Positions 1-9,508 of a DNA stretch of 64,000 nucleotides are shown here, piece after piece. Each line of letters starts with the position of its first letter. Position 1 is the stretch's first letter. This DNA is from 20CM-2-55-15 sp963738025. GTDB taxonomy: Bacteria > Acidobacteriota > Terriglobia > 20CM-2-55-15. The translations under genes were made by a program, and so were the position numbers. A model generated the notes under the pieces. It saw nothing but the letters and a program-made list of their open reading frames with translations. It was not told where the DNA came from and searched no databases. The stretch spans positions 558,001-622,000 of the forward strand of contig CAVTWA010000067.1 in NCBI GenBank assembly GCA_963738025.1, given 5' to 3'.

Positions 1-69
1 CTCGGGCATGAGTGAGCTGACGATCTCGGCGATCGTCGATGCCGGCGGCGCGGGCTGTGTATCGGTCAC
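1..69 (-). CDS. N-terminus of an unidentified protein (runs off the left edge)
   Basis: A GTG start at 69..67 on the minus strand has a near-perfect ribosome binding site (GAGGAGG, bases 75-81) six bases upstream and opens a frame that stays open to the left edge. Only 23 residues are visible, beginning VTDTQPAPPASTIAEIVSSL. They are too few to assign a family. The gene is divergent from the permease that starts at 197, so bases 70-196 would hold both promoters. The strong ribosome binding site is the main support. Confidence 0.5.
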   Translation of the reverse strand, partial: MTDTQPAPPASTIAEIVSSLMPE

Positions 70-196
70 TGCGGCCTCCTCGGGAGCGTGTTCCGGTCCG
101 GGCGGCCCCGTCCCCGGAGCCTCAACGAGCGTGCCGCTCCGCAGCGGAAGGCTATCTCAGCGCGACGGCGTCCACCGGGCCGCCGGGTGCGCCGTC

Positions 197-1769
197 GTGA
201 GCGACGCGACGATCAGCTTCGTCGTGCTGGCCGCGGTCGTCGTGGTCTTCGTCCGGGACCGCCTGCCCGTCGCGATCGTGGCGATCGGCGTCGCGCTCTC
301 GCTCTGGGCGACGGGCGTCCTCGACCTCGGGCAGGCCCTCGACGGCTTCGGCGATCCGGCCGTGCTCTTCATCGGCGCGCTGTTCGTCGTCAGCGAGGCG
401 CTCGATGCGACCGGCGTGACCGCGTGGGCCGGGCAGGAGCTGATCGACCGCGTCGGGCGAGAGCCGGCCGCGGCTGATCGTCCTGATGATGCTGCTCGTC
501 GCCGTGCTGACGGCGCTGATCAGCGTCAACGGCGCCGTCGCCGCGCTGTCCCGTGGTCGTCGTGATGGCAGTCCGGCTCGGCCGCTCGCCCTCGCAGCTG
601 CTGATGCCGCTCGCCTTCGCCGCCCACGCGGGCTCGCTGCTCGTCCTGACCGGGACGCCGGTGAACGTGATCGTCTCGGAGTCCGCCGGCGAGGCGGGCG
701 TCGGGACGATCGGCTACTTCGAGTTCGCGCTCGTCGGCCTGCCGCTCCTCGTCGGGCACGATCGCGATCGTCGTCCTGTTCGGCGAGCGGCTGCTGCCGC
801 ACGCGCAGCGCCCGCGTGCTGCCGCGCGACTTCAGCGACCACGCCCGCACGCTCGTCGACCAGTACGAGCTCGAGCGCGGACGGCCGACGACGCTGCTGA
901 ACGCGCAAGAAGGGCGTCGCGGAGGTCGTGATCCCGCCGCGCTCGACCGCGGTCGGCGAGACCGTGTTCCCGGGGATGGTGACCGACAGCGGCGACTCGT
1001 GATCCTCGCGGTGCAGCGAAACGGCGAGGACCGGCCCGAACGAGACCGTGCTCGCCGTCGGCGACACGCTGCTCCTGCGCGGCGCATGGGAGGCGCTCGA
1101 CGAGAACCTCGACGACCCGCGGTGCTCGTCGTCGATCAGCCGGGGCTCGTCCGGCGGCAGGCGGTGCCGCTCGGCCCCGGGCGCAAGCGCGGCGATCGTC
1201 ATCCTCGGCGGGATGGTCGTGCTGCTCGCGACGGGCGCCGTCCCGCCCGCCGTCGGCGGGCCTGCTCGCGGCCGGCGCCATCGTCCTGCTCGCGGGTGCT
1301 CACGCGTCGAGCAGTGCTACCGCGCCGATCTCCTGGACGACGGTGATCCTCGTCGCCGGGATGATCCCGCTCTCGACGGCGATGCAGGAGACCGGCGCGG
1401 CCGGCAAGCTCGCCGACGGGCTCGTCCGCGTCGTCGGCGACGCGGGCCCGCGCGCGCTGCTGCTCGGCGCTGTTCCTGCTCACGGCGATGCTCGGGCAGC
1501 TGATCAGCAACATGGCGACGGCGCTGATCGTGATCCCCGTCGCGGTCTCGGCCGCGGCCGACATGGACGTCTCCGCGAAGCCCGTGCTGATGTGCGTGAC
1601 GGTGGCGGCGGCGGCGTCGTTCCTCACGCCGGTCGCGACGCCCGCGAACCTGATGGTGATGGGGCCCGGCGGGTACCGCTTCGGCGACTACTGGAAGCTC
1701 GGCCTGCCGCTGCTCGTGCTCTTCGGCGTCGTCGCGACGCTGCTCGTGCCCGTCTGCTGGTCGTTCTGA
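197..1769 (+). CDS. SLC13/DASS-type anion permease with central RCK_C (TrkA-C) region, frameshifted
   Basis: Joined across about ten apparent single-base frameshifts, this is a sodium- or proton-coupled carboxylate/sulfate-type permease. The N-terminal half has hydrophobic helices and the re-entrant motif around TALISVNGAV. A soluble middle (about 830-1190) resembles the paired RCK_C domains of this family (phrases such as ILAVQRNGE and VGDTLLLRG). The C-terminal half repeats the fold, with LISNMATALIVIPVAV and TPVATPANLMVMGPGGY, the classic NxxT-type substrate/ion motifs. The GTG start at 197 gives a protein beginning directly with a membrane helix. Frame changes occur about every 100 bp while the protein stays recognisable, so sequence error is more likely than gene decay. 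Substrate cannot be told from sequence. Confidence 0.75.
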
Positions 1770-1772
1770 CCG

Positions 1773-2757
1773 ATGGCCTTCGTCTCCACCGGGCACCTGC
1801 CGCCGCTCCGCGAGCGGTGCAGAGCGCTCGTCGCCGAGGCGCACGAGCGCTACAGCGCGAACGACGACGGCGAGCAACTCGCAGGTCTACCCGGCGCTCG
1901 CCGCCGCGCCGAGGCGACCTGCTTCGGCATCTGCGTGGTCGGGACCGACGGGGCCGACCTACGCCGCGGGCGACGCCGAGGACGAGTTCACGATCATGAG
2001 CGTCGTCGAAGCCGTTCGTCTTCGCGCTCGTCTGCCAGGCGCTCGGCGCCGACCGGGCTGCGCGAGCTGCTCGGCGTCAACGGCACCGGCCTGCCGTTCA
2101 ACTCGCTCGAGGCGGTCGAGCGAAGCGGTGACGGGCGGACGAATCCGATGGTCAACTCCGGGCGCGATCGCGGCGACGAGCCTCGTCCCCGGGGTCGACC
2201 GCCGAGGCGAAGTGGCAGGTCATCCACGAGGGCCTGTCGCGCTTCGCCGGCCGCGACGCTCAGGCTGAACGAGGAGGTCTACCGCTCGGCGTCCGAGACG
2301 AACGACCGCAACCAGGCGCTCGCCGGCGTGCTCGAGCGGCTCGGCCGGATCTACTGCGATCCGGCCGAGGCAACGGATCTCTACACGCGGCAGTGCTGCC
2401 TCGACGTCAGCGCCACGGATCTGGCGGTGATGGGCGCGACGCTCGCCGACGGCGGCGTCAACCCGCTGACCGGTGAGCGCGTCGTCGATCCAGGCCGTCT
2501 GCCGGTACACGCTCGCCGTGATGACGACCGCCGGGCTCTACGAGACCTCCGGCGACTGGCTCTACGAGGTCGGGCCTGCCCGGGCAAGAGCGGCATCGGC
2601 GGCGGGATCGTCACCGTCTCGCCCGGGAAGGGCGGCCTCGGCACCTTCGCCCCGCGGCTCGACGAGGCGGGGAACAGCGTCAAGGGGCAGCTCGCCGCGC
2701 GCGTTCCTCTCGTGCCAGCTCGGCCTCGACGTGTTCGCCTCGGAGCCGGAGGCGTGA
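1773..2757 (+). CDS. glsA: Glutaminase A, frameshifted
   Basis: Glutaminase of the serine beta-lactamase-like fold, hydrolysing L-glutamine to glutamate and ammonia in the cytoplasm. Family motifs are visible in order once several indels are bridged: GDGRTNPMVNSGAIA (substrate-binding region), SETNDRNQAL, CCLDVSATDLAVMGATLADG, and the C-terminal GKSGIGGGIVTVSPG and GTFAPRLDEAGNSVKG blocks. Corrected length is about 325 residues, normal for bacterial GlsA. The ATG start at 1773 lies only 3 bases after the permease stop, so the two genes are probably co-transcribed, which would suit uptake of an acidic substrate next to glutamate metabolism. At least six frame changes interrupt it. Confidence 0.85.
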
Positions 2758-4675
2758 TCGCGCGCGCTCGTCGTGCTCGCGGCCGCTGCTGGCTGCTGCT
2801 CGCCTGCCGTCGCTCGCGAGCGCCGCCGCGTCGGACGAGCAGGCGCTGGCGCAGCGCTTCGCGCCGGTGGTGCAGCTCGTCGCCCAGGCACACGAGTGCG
2901 GCACCGGCGAGTCGTACGAGCCGATCGACGTCAACGCGCTCTTCGGCGAGCCGACGGTCGCCCTCCGCGGTCCGTGGGGCCAGGGCGACCTGGTGAAGAT
3001 CGCCCCGTCGGCGCAGCGACCTCACCGCGGCGCGCTACGAGTACCACCTCGACTTCCCCGGGAACCCGCTCGATCCGGGCTGCAACTACGAGCGCTGGGC
3101 GCCGCCGCATCACGGAGGGAACGTCGCCCGACCGTCTACGCGCACGTCGCGACCGGACGCCGGACTACCCGGGCAAGCTCGCCCTCCAGTACTGGTTCTT
3201 CTACGTCTTCAACGACTGGAACAACACGCACGAGGGCGACTGGGAGATGATCCAGCTCGACTTCGACGCGCGCGACGCCGGCCGAGGCGCTCTCCCGCAC
3301 GCCGACGTCGGTCGGCTACAGCCAGCACGAGGGAGCGGAGCGGGCGGCGTGGGACGACCCCAAGCTCGAGCTCGTCGGCGGCACGCATCCGGTCGTGCAC
3401 CCGGCGGCCGGGTCGCACGCGAACTTCTACGGCGAGGCGCTCTACCTCGGCAGCTCGGCGTCCGAGGGCGTCGGCTGCGACGACACGCGGGGGCCGACGC
3501 TCGACCTCCGGCCCGTCGTCGAGACGATCCCGAGCGATCCCGCGGCGGCCCGCCGGGCGTTTCCCTGGATCGAGTTCGGCGGCCGCTGGGGCGAGCTGCA
3601 GCCGGCGTTCTTCAACGGCCCGACCGGGCCGAACCTGAAGGAGCAGTGGACGGAGCCGATCCGCTGGTCCCACGAGCTGGCGCGACCGGAGCGTCGCGGT
3701 GCCCGGCGGGGGTGCGCTCGGGACGTCGGCGACGGACTTCTTCTGCGGCGCCGTCGCAGCGGGCTCGAACGGGCTGCGCCGGAGCCTCGAGCACCCGCTG
3801 CCCGCGCTCGCCGCGCTCGCCGTGCTGCTCGGGCTGATCGTCTGGGCGTTGACCCGGACGGCCTGGGGGCCCGCCGTCCCGCTCCGCCTCGCGCGCCGCC
3901 GCGCCTGGGGCCAGACGCTCGCCGCCTCGGGACGGATGTTCGCCGAGCGCCTCTGGCTCTTCCTCGGCATCGGCGTCCTGGCCTTGCCGGTCTCGGTCGC
4001 GGTGACGCTCCTCCAGTCGGGGTTCCTGCACGTCTCGAGCATCCTCGGCGTCGAGGCCGAGGGCGAGGGCGAAGGGGTGTTGGTCTTCGGCGTGGTCGCG
4101 ATCGGCACCACGCTCACCCTGCTCGGGCTCGGGCTCGTGATGGCGGCCGCCGCGAGGGCGCTCGTCGAGCTCGACGCCGGGCGGCCTGTCGATCCGCTCC
4201 GCGCGTACCGGCTCGCGCTCCGCAGCGTGTGGCCCTGCTCGGCACCCTGCTCGTCGTCACGATCGCCGTCTCGCTCTGCCTGGCGACGGTCGCGCTGCTG
4301 CCGATCGCGATCTGGCTCGCCGTCAGCTGGGCGCTCGTCGTCCCGGTCGTGGTGCTCGAGGGCCGCTCGGCCTTCGGCGCGCTCGGCCGCAGCCGGCGCC
4401 TCGTTCGGCGGGGCTGGCTCAAGGTCGCCTCGCTGGCGGTGGTCGGCGCCGCGCTCGCGTTGCTCGCCGGCCCGTTCCTCGGCGCGCTGCTGATCCTGCT
4501 GACGAGCGTCTCGCTCGCCCTGCTGAACCTGATCTCGGGCCTCGTCTACGCCGTGGCGATGCCGTTCGTCGCGCTGGTCACGGTCTACGTCTACTTCGAC
4601 ATGCGGGCGCGCGAGGAGCTCGCACCCGAGCCGGAACCGGCGCGGCTGCCGGAGGAATTCGGCTTCTCCGCCTGA
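2754..4675 (+). CDS. Secreted Vps62-like domain fused to a polytopic membrane domain
   Basis: The GTG start at 2754 overlaps the glutaminase stop by 4 bp. After indel correction the protein is about 635 residues. It has a signal-like N-terminus (LLLACLPSLASAAA), then a domain resembling Vps62/DUF946 proteins: QRFAPVVQL, then ALQYWFFYVFNDWNNTHEGD, then HPVVHPAAGSHANFYG, with conserved Trp, His and Asp typical of that family. From about 3740 it continues without a stop into a C-terminal part with roughly six to eight hydrophobic helices and an acidic tail (EEFGFSA). The membrane part resembles the polytopic domain found in some bacterial stress proteins. Function is unknown; a surface-exposed enzymatic or binding domain tethered by its own membrane module is the inference. 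Frameshifts are frequent before 3390 and sparse after. Confidence 0.65.
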
Positions 4676-4785
4676 GCCGGGCCCCAACGGCATCGCGCGT
4701 GAGGCGCGGGCGATAGACTCGCGTCAGCTCGACCGCGAGGTCGCGGCACAACGGAGCGGGTGTTCACGCGACCGTGGGGGGACGA

Positions 4786-5634
4786 ATGTTCGAGACCGTT
4801 GTCTGTGGGGTGGATGCGTCCGACGCGGCCGGGCCGGTGGCCGACGTCGCGCGGTGGCTCGCCGACGGCCTGGGTGCGAAGCTGATCGCGCTGCACGTGG
4901 TCGAGGAGCCGGTCGAGGCGGCCGAGGAGCTCCCTGCAACGCTGCGGGAGCGGCTCGGCCTGGACGCCGACGACGAGGTCCGCCTCGTCGAGGGCTCGCC
5001 GGCGCCGCGCCTGCTCGAGGCCGCCGACGAGGTGGGCGCCGGCCTGATCGTCGTCGGCTCGCGCGGCCGCGGATCGTTGCGCTCGGCCGTGCTCGGCAGC
5101 GTGTCGCGCACGCTCTCGACGAGCGCGCACTGCCCCGTGGTGATCGTTCCGGAGGGCGCCGCCGTCGGGTCGGCGCGCGGGCGAGCCGAGCATCGTCTGC
5201 GGCACGGACGGCTCCGACCATGCGCTCGCCGCCACGCGGCTCGCGGGCCGGCTGGCGGAGCGGCTCGGCTACCGGCTGATCGTCGTCCATGCGCTGCCCG
5301 ACCTGAAGGCGGTGGCGTCCTACCCGGGCGCACGCTCGACCTCGCCGCCGCTCAGCGGTCAGCCCGATGCGCGCCGGCGGCTCGCCGAGGAGATCCTCGA
5401 CCGGGCGGCCGCGGCCGCCGCCGTCGACGCCGAGTGCGTCCTGGAGGAGGGTCGGCCGTGGGAAGCGCTGATCTCCGTCGCCGGGCGGGAGGACGGGCGG
5501 GTGCTGGTCGTCGCCGCGCGCGGCCTGTCGGCGCTGCAGGCGACGCTGTTCGGATCGGTCGCCTCGCAGCTCGCGAGTCGGCGATGCTTCCGGTGCTGAT
5601 CCTGCCCGAGGCCGCCGAGGCCTCGATCGACTGA
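4786..5634 (+). CDS. Universal stress protein, tandem UspA domains
   Basis: Two UspA domains in tandem (about 280 residues), a common actinobacterial arrangement for ATP-binding stress and dormancy proteins. The first domain starts MFETVVCGVDASDAAGP and has the nucleotide-binding GSRGRGSLRSAVLGSVS motif. The second starts SIVCGTDGSDHALAATRLAG, is joined by a frameshift near 5180, and has the variant AARGLSALQATLFGSVASQ. A last frameshift near 5580 leads to the normal C-terminus PVLILPEA. ATG 4786 follows a G-rich Shine-Dalgarno (gggggg) and gives the canonical N-terminus; the GTG 12 bases upstream is less likely. Confidence 0.88.
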   Translation: MFETVVCGVDASDAAGPVADVARWLADGLGAKLIALHVVEEPVEAAEELPATLRERLGLDADDEVRLVEGSPAPRLLEAADEVGAGLIVVGSRGRGSLRSAVLGSVSRTLSTSAHCPVVIVPEGAAVGSARGRAEHRLRHGRLRPCARRHAARGPAGGAARLPADRRPCAARPEGGGVLPGRTLDLAAAQRSARCAPAARRGDPRPGGRGRRRRRRVRPGGGSAVGSADLRRRAGGRAGAGRRRARPVGAAGDAVRIGRLAARESAMLPVLILPEAAEASID

Positions 5635-5673
5635 CCCGGGCCCGCCGAGCTGTGCGTGCGGACTGCTCCGAGC

Positions 5674-6351
5674 TCAGTCGAGCCGATCGGGCTCGGCTGC
5701 TGCGTGCCCGTTCGTCCCGTTGTGCTGCGCCGCCCAGCGGCCGGACTGGCGGTCGCCGATCTGCCGTGACACACCGCGCGCCGATCCGGAGCCGAGCGCG
5801 CTGCGGGTGACGCTGCGCAGGATCGACGCGTTCACCTTCGACTGTGGGGTGCCTGCCTCGGTCGCCTCGATCGCCTCGATCAGGTCTCGGACGGAGACGC
5901 GCTCGCTGGCGATGAGCCGGCCGCCCGAGCGCCGGATAGCGGCGGCGAACGGCCCGGCCCACGAATTCTCGTAGACGATCAGCACCGCGGACGCCCCCGG
6001 CTCGAGCGCGTCTGCGGCGGTCGCCGCATCGTCGTCGGCGAGCAGGCCGGAGCTCGCGCCCTCGAACGCCTCGAAGTCGCCGACGCTCTCGGCCTGGAGG
6101 TCGCGGGCGGCAAAGCCCGAGTAGCTGCCGTCCATCCCCTTCCTGATGAAGAGGACGTCCAGCACGTGGACGATCTGCCGCTCGACGAGGTCGAGCATGA
6201 TCGGGACCGCCTCGCCGGTCATCGGCGCGCCCGGCGGGAACTCGATCAGGACGACGTCGACCGGGCCGATCTCGCCGAGCTCATCGGCAGGACCGTCGTG
6301 GCGGCCGCCGTTCTGCACGGTCCCGTCACCGCCGGCGCTCTCGCTGCTCAC
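5674..6351 (-). CDS. DUF6325 family protein
   Basis: Cytoplasmic protein of about 225 residues with the pattern GPVDVVLIEFPPG, then LVERQIVHVLDVLFIRKGMD, then a central acidic region and ALEPGASAVLIVYENSWAGPF. This is the arrangement seen in actinobacterial DUF6325 (DUF1269-like) proteins, which often sit beside small stress or SHOCT-domain genes. The role is unknown. A GTG start at 6351 has a GGGGGGAGG stretch just upstream; an in-frame ATG at 6375 is the alternative. The C-terminal tail after residue 190 is low-complexity and polar. It converges on the universal stress gene. Confidence 0.75.
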   Translation of the reverse strand: MSSESAGGDGTVQNGGRHDGPADELGEIGPVDVVLIEFPPGAPMTGEAVPIMLDLVERQIVHVLDVLFIRKGMDGSYSGFAARDLQAESVGDFEAFEGASSGLLADDDAATAADALEPGASAVLIVYENSWAGPFAAAIRRSGGRLIASERVSVRDLIEAIEATEAGTPQSKVNASILRSVTRSALGSGSARGVSRQIGDRQSGRWAAQHNGTNGHAAAEPDRLD

Positions 6352-6497
6352 GTGCCTCCCCCCTTCGCCGTCCACGGCCGGCTCCGGACAGCTTTGCCCG
6401 CGCCGCCGGCCGGGGCGCGATCATACACCACCTGCCTGCGCCTCCACGCCGTACCGCGAAGGCCCGTCCGACCGAGCGATCGCTCGGTGAGAGCCCG

Positions 6498-6668
6498 TCA
6501 GAGCCAGAGGTAGACGAGCGCGACCGCGAAGGTGCCGCCGAAGAGCAGCAGGGAGAGCCCGAACAACGACCAGGCCCAGCGCATGTTCTTGCGTGCGAGC
6601 TCGGGGGTCTCCTCGACCGCCGACGTCATCAGGTCGGGTGGCCGGGAGGGCGGCTGAGCCTCGCTCAC
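6498..6668 (-). CDS. Small single-helix membrane protein of the caa3 oxidase operon
   Basis: A 56-residue protein with a short charged N-terminus and one membrane helix (WSLFGLSLLLFGGTFAVAL) ending in VYLWL. It starts with GTG at 6668, overlapping the ctaB stop by 4 bp (GTGA), so it is translationally coupled as the last gene of the oxidase operon. Size, topology and position fit a small oxidase accessory subunit (subunit IV or CtaF-like), but the sequence alone does not prove this. Confidence 0.65.
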   Translation of the reverse strand: MSEAQPPSRPPDLMTSAVEETPELARKNMRWAWSLFGLSLLLFGGTFAVALVYLWL

Positions 6669-7859
6669 GCGACGACCGCGTCGAGGGCCATCGCGACGAA
6701 CAGCAGGGCCAGGTAGAGCATCGAGTAGTGGAACAGCTTCACGGCGCGCGACCGCGTCAGCTCGCGCCAGAGCTGGAACGCGAGCAGCGAGAGCACCGCT
6801 CCGAGCACGAGCGCGGCGACGCCGTAGACGAGCCCGAAGACGCCGAACGCGACCGGGAGCAGCGTCGCCGCGACGAGCGCGACCGTGTACCACGCGATCT
6901 GACGCGCCGTCTCCCGGTCGCCGCGCACGACGGGCAGCATCGGCACGTCGGCGTTGCGGTAGTGCTCCTTGATCATCAGCGCCAGCGCCCAGAAGTGAGG
7001 CGGCGTCCAGAGGAAGACGATCGTGAACATCACGAGCGCGGCCCAGCCGAGGTGGCCCGCCGCGCCCGCGTAGCCCACGAGCGGCGGCACCGCGCCCGCC
7101 GCGCCGCCGATGACGATGTTCTGCGGCGTCGAGCGCTTGAGCCAGCGCGTGTAGACGAGGACGTAGAAAAGGTTCCCGGCCAGCGCGAGCAGCGCCGTCG
7201 GCAGGTTGACCAGCGAGTCGAGCAGGACGAACGAGAGGGCGGAGAGGGCGATGCCGTACTCGAGCGCCCGCTCCGGCGCCACGCGTCCCGCCGCGACCGG
7301 CCTCGTCGCCGTGCGCTCCCCCATCAGCCTGTCGATGTCCCGGTCGAGGTAGTGGTTGAGCGTTCCGGCGCCGCCGCAGGCGAGCGCCAGGCCGACCATC
7401 GTCGCGGCAAAGGTGCCGGCGGCCGGGACGCCGGAGGCGCCGACGAACACGGCGGCCCCGCCCGTGAGCAGGAGCAGCGACATGACACGCGGCTTGGTCA
7501 GCGTGATGTAGTCGCCGAGCTCGCCCGTCAGGCGCCCCTGCCCGCGGAAGGCCTGGGCGCACGAGCAGGCTGGTCGCCGCGAAGGCGACCGCCGCCGCGG
7601 CAAGGTGGACGTCGCGGGCCGTCAGGAGCGCTGCAAGGCCGAAGAGGACGAGCGACGCGACGGAGGCCGGGAGCAGGCGCCGGGCGGAGAGCCAGGCGAG
7701 GACGACGAGCCCGACGAGCGGCGGCAACGCGAGCGCCGCCAGCAGCCGGTGCGCCGTATCCCAGCCGGCGGCGCCGGAGACGACGGCGAGGGCCGTTCCC
7801 GCCAGGGCACCCACCGCGAGCAGCCGTGCCCACGGTCCGAGCGCGGACGGGGGCGTCAC
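6665..7859 (-). CDS. ctaB: Haem O synthase (protoheme IX farnesyltransferase) with an N-terminal membrane extension
   Basis: The C-terminal 300 residues are a UbiA-family protoheme IX farnesyltransferase, which adds the farnesyl tail to haem B for the aa3 oxidase. Both prenyl-diphosphate-binding Asp motifs are present: NHYLDRDIDRLMGERTATRP and the later VMFTIVFLWTPPHFWALAL region. Upstream, starting with GTG 7859, is about 100 residues of four short hydrophobic helices (from VTPPSALGPWARLLAVGALAG) that resemble half of a CtaA/COX15 domain. The two parts are separated by one apparent frameshift near 7560. The start overlaps the ctaD stop by 4 bp and the stop overlaps the next small gene by 4 bp. 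No separate ctaA is seen in the window. Confidence 0.88.
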
Positions 7860-9508
7860 AGGCGCCCCTCCTCCTGCAAGCGGCGGCGCAGGTCGCGCAG
7901 CGGACGGGCGCTGACGATGTAGGGGATCCGGTCGAAGTTCCACGGCGGCGGGGGTGAGGTGGCGTACCACTCGAGCGTGTCGCCGAGCCAGGGGTCGTTC
8001 CCGGCCCGCCGTCCCGCCCGCGTCGTCTTCACCACGTTGACGACGAATACCAGCATGCCGATCCCCATCACGTAGGAGCCGATCGTGGAGATCATGTTGT
8101 ACACCTCCCAGAGGCCCCCCGGCGTGTAGGTGTAGACGCGGCGCGGCATGCCGAGCAGCCCGAGGAAATGCTGCGGCATGAAGGTCAGGTTGAACCCGAT
8201 CAGCACCAGCCAGAAGTGGAGCTTGCCGAGGCCCTCGTCGAGCACGCGGCCGAACATCTTCGGCCACCAGTAGTAGAGGCCGCCGAAGATCGCGAAGATC
8301 GAGCCGCCGAAGAGGACGTAGTGCAGATGGGCGACGACGTAGTAGCTGTCGGTCAGCTGCCAGTCGACCGGGAAGGCGGCGAGGAAGATGCCGGAGAGGC
8401 CGCCGATCGTGAAGACGCCGATGAAGCCGACCGCCCAGAGCATCGGCGTGTCGAACGAGATGTTGCCGCGCCAGAGCGTCGCCAGCCAGTTGAAGATCTT
8501 CACGCCCGTCGGGACGGCGATCACCATCGAGCTCAGCATGAAGAACGATTGCAGGCCGATCGGCAGCCCCACCGCGAACATGTGGTGCGCCCAGACGAGC
8601 AGCGAGAAGAACGCGATGCCGACGGTCGAGTAGGCGACCGCCTTGTAGCCGAAGATCGGCTTCCGGGCGAAGACGGGGATGATCTCGGAGACGATCCCCA
8701 TCGCCGGCAGGATCATGATGTAGACCTCGGGGTGGCCGAAGAACCAGAAGACGTGCTGGTAGAGGATCGGGCTGCCGCCCTCGGCCGGGTTGAAGAAGTT
8801 GGTGCCCGCCTGGCGGTCGAGCAGCATCATCGTCAGCCCCGCCGACAGGGTCGGGAGCACGAGCACCAGCAGCCACGCGTAGGTGAGGATCGCCCAGACG
8901 AAGAGCGGGATCCGCATCCACGTCATGCCGCGGGCCCGCATGTTGTGGATCGTGACCACGAAATTGATCGCGCCGGCGAGCGAGGAGATGGACAGGATGT
9001 GCAGCGCGAGGATCCACAGGTCCTGGCCCCGTCCGGGCGAGTGCAGCGTCGAGAGCGTCGCGTAGGACGTCCAGCCGCTCTCGGCCGCGCCGCCGCGGGC
9101 GAAGAAGCTCAGGTAGAGGACGATCCCACCGAGCAGATAGAGCCAGTACGAGAGCGCGTTCAGGCGCGGGAACGCCATGTCCCGCGCCCCGATCATCAGC
9201 GGCACCAGGAAGTTGCCGAAGCCCGCGAGGATCGGGACGATGACGAGGAAGATCATCGACGTCCCGTGGATCGTGAGCACCTCGTTGTACTCGCCGAGTG
9301 TCAGGAAGCCCTCGTTCGGCGTCGCAAGCTGCGTCCGCAGCAGGAGCGCGAGCACGCCGCCGACGGCGAAGAAGCCGAGCGCGGTCCAGATGTAGAGGAG
9401 GCCGATCCGCTTGTGGTCGACCGTGGTCAGCCACGACGTGAGCCGTCCGCGCCGCCAGTCGGCGCGGTACGGGACGATCACGTTCTCGGTCTCAACCCTG
9501 GTTGCCAC
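7856..9508 (-). CDS. ctaD: Cytochrome c oxidase subunit I
   Basis: Catalytic haem-copper oxidase subunit, 550 residues, frame intact. Metal ligands are all visible: His81 (THIGT-type TIHGTSM, low-spin haem a), His259 with cross-link Tyr263 in FGHPEVYI (CuB), His308-His309 in WAHHMF (CuB), and His394/His396 in VVAHLHYVLFGG (haem a3 and a). The GHPEVY motif and YTYTPGG classify it as an A-type oxidase with a K-channel. Twelve hydrophobic helices are apparent. It lies downstream of ctaC, overlapping it by 17 bp, and is followed by ctaB with a GTGA overlap. It reduces O2 to water and pumps protons in the cytoplasmic membrane. Confidence 0.98.
   Translation of the reverse strand: MATRVETENVIVPYRADWRRGRLTSWLTTVDHKRIGLLYIWTALGFFAVGGVLALLLRTQLATPNEGFLTLGEYNEVLTIHGTSMIFLVIVPILAGFGNFLVPLMIGARDMAFPRLNALSYWLYLLGGIVLYLSFFARGGAAESGWTSYATLSTLHSPGRGQDLWILALHILSISSLAGAINFVVTIHNMRARGMTWMRIPLFVWAILTYAWLLVLVLPTLSAGLTMMLLDRQAGTNFFNPAEGGSPILYQHVFWFFGHPEVYIMILPAMGIVSEIIPVFARKPIFGYKAVAYSTVGIAFFSLLVWAHHMFAVGLPIGLQSFFMLSSMVIAVPTGVKIFNWLATLWRGNISFDTPMLWAVGFIGVFTIGGLSGIFLAAFPVDWQLTDSYYVVAHLHYVLFGGSIFAIFGGLYYWWPKMFGRVLDEGLGKLHFWLVLIGFNLTFMPQHFLGLLGMPRRVYTYTPGGLWEVYNMISTIGSYVMGIGMLVFVVNVVKTTRAGRRAGNDPWLGDTLEWYATSPPPPWNFDRIPYIVSARPLRDLRRRLQEEGRL

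Noticed and set aside
3209..4693. Very long minus-strand open frame opposite the Vps62-like protein
   Set aside because: Arg/Asp/Glu-rich composition typical of antisense frames in high-GC DNA; the plus strand encodes recognisable helices and motifs.
6593..7957. Long plus-strand open frame opposite ctaB
   Set aside because: Antisense shadow of haem O synthase with no motif.
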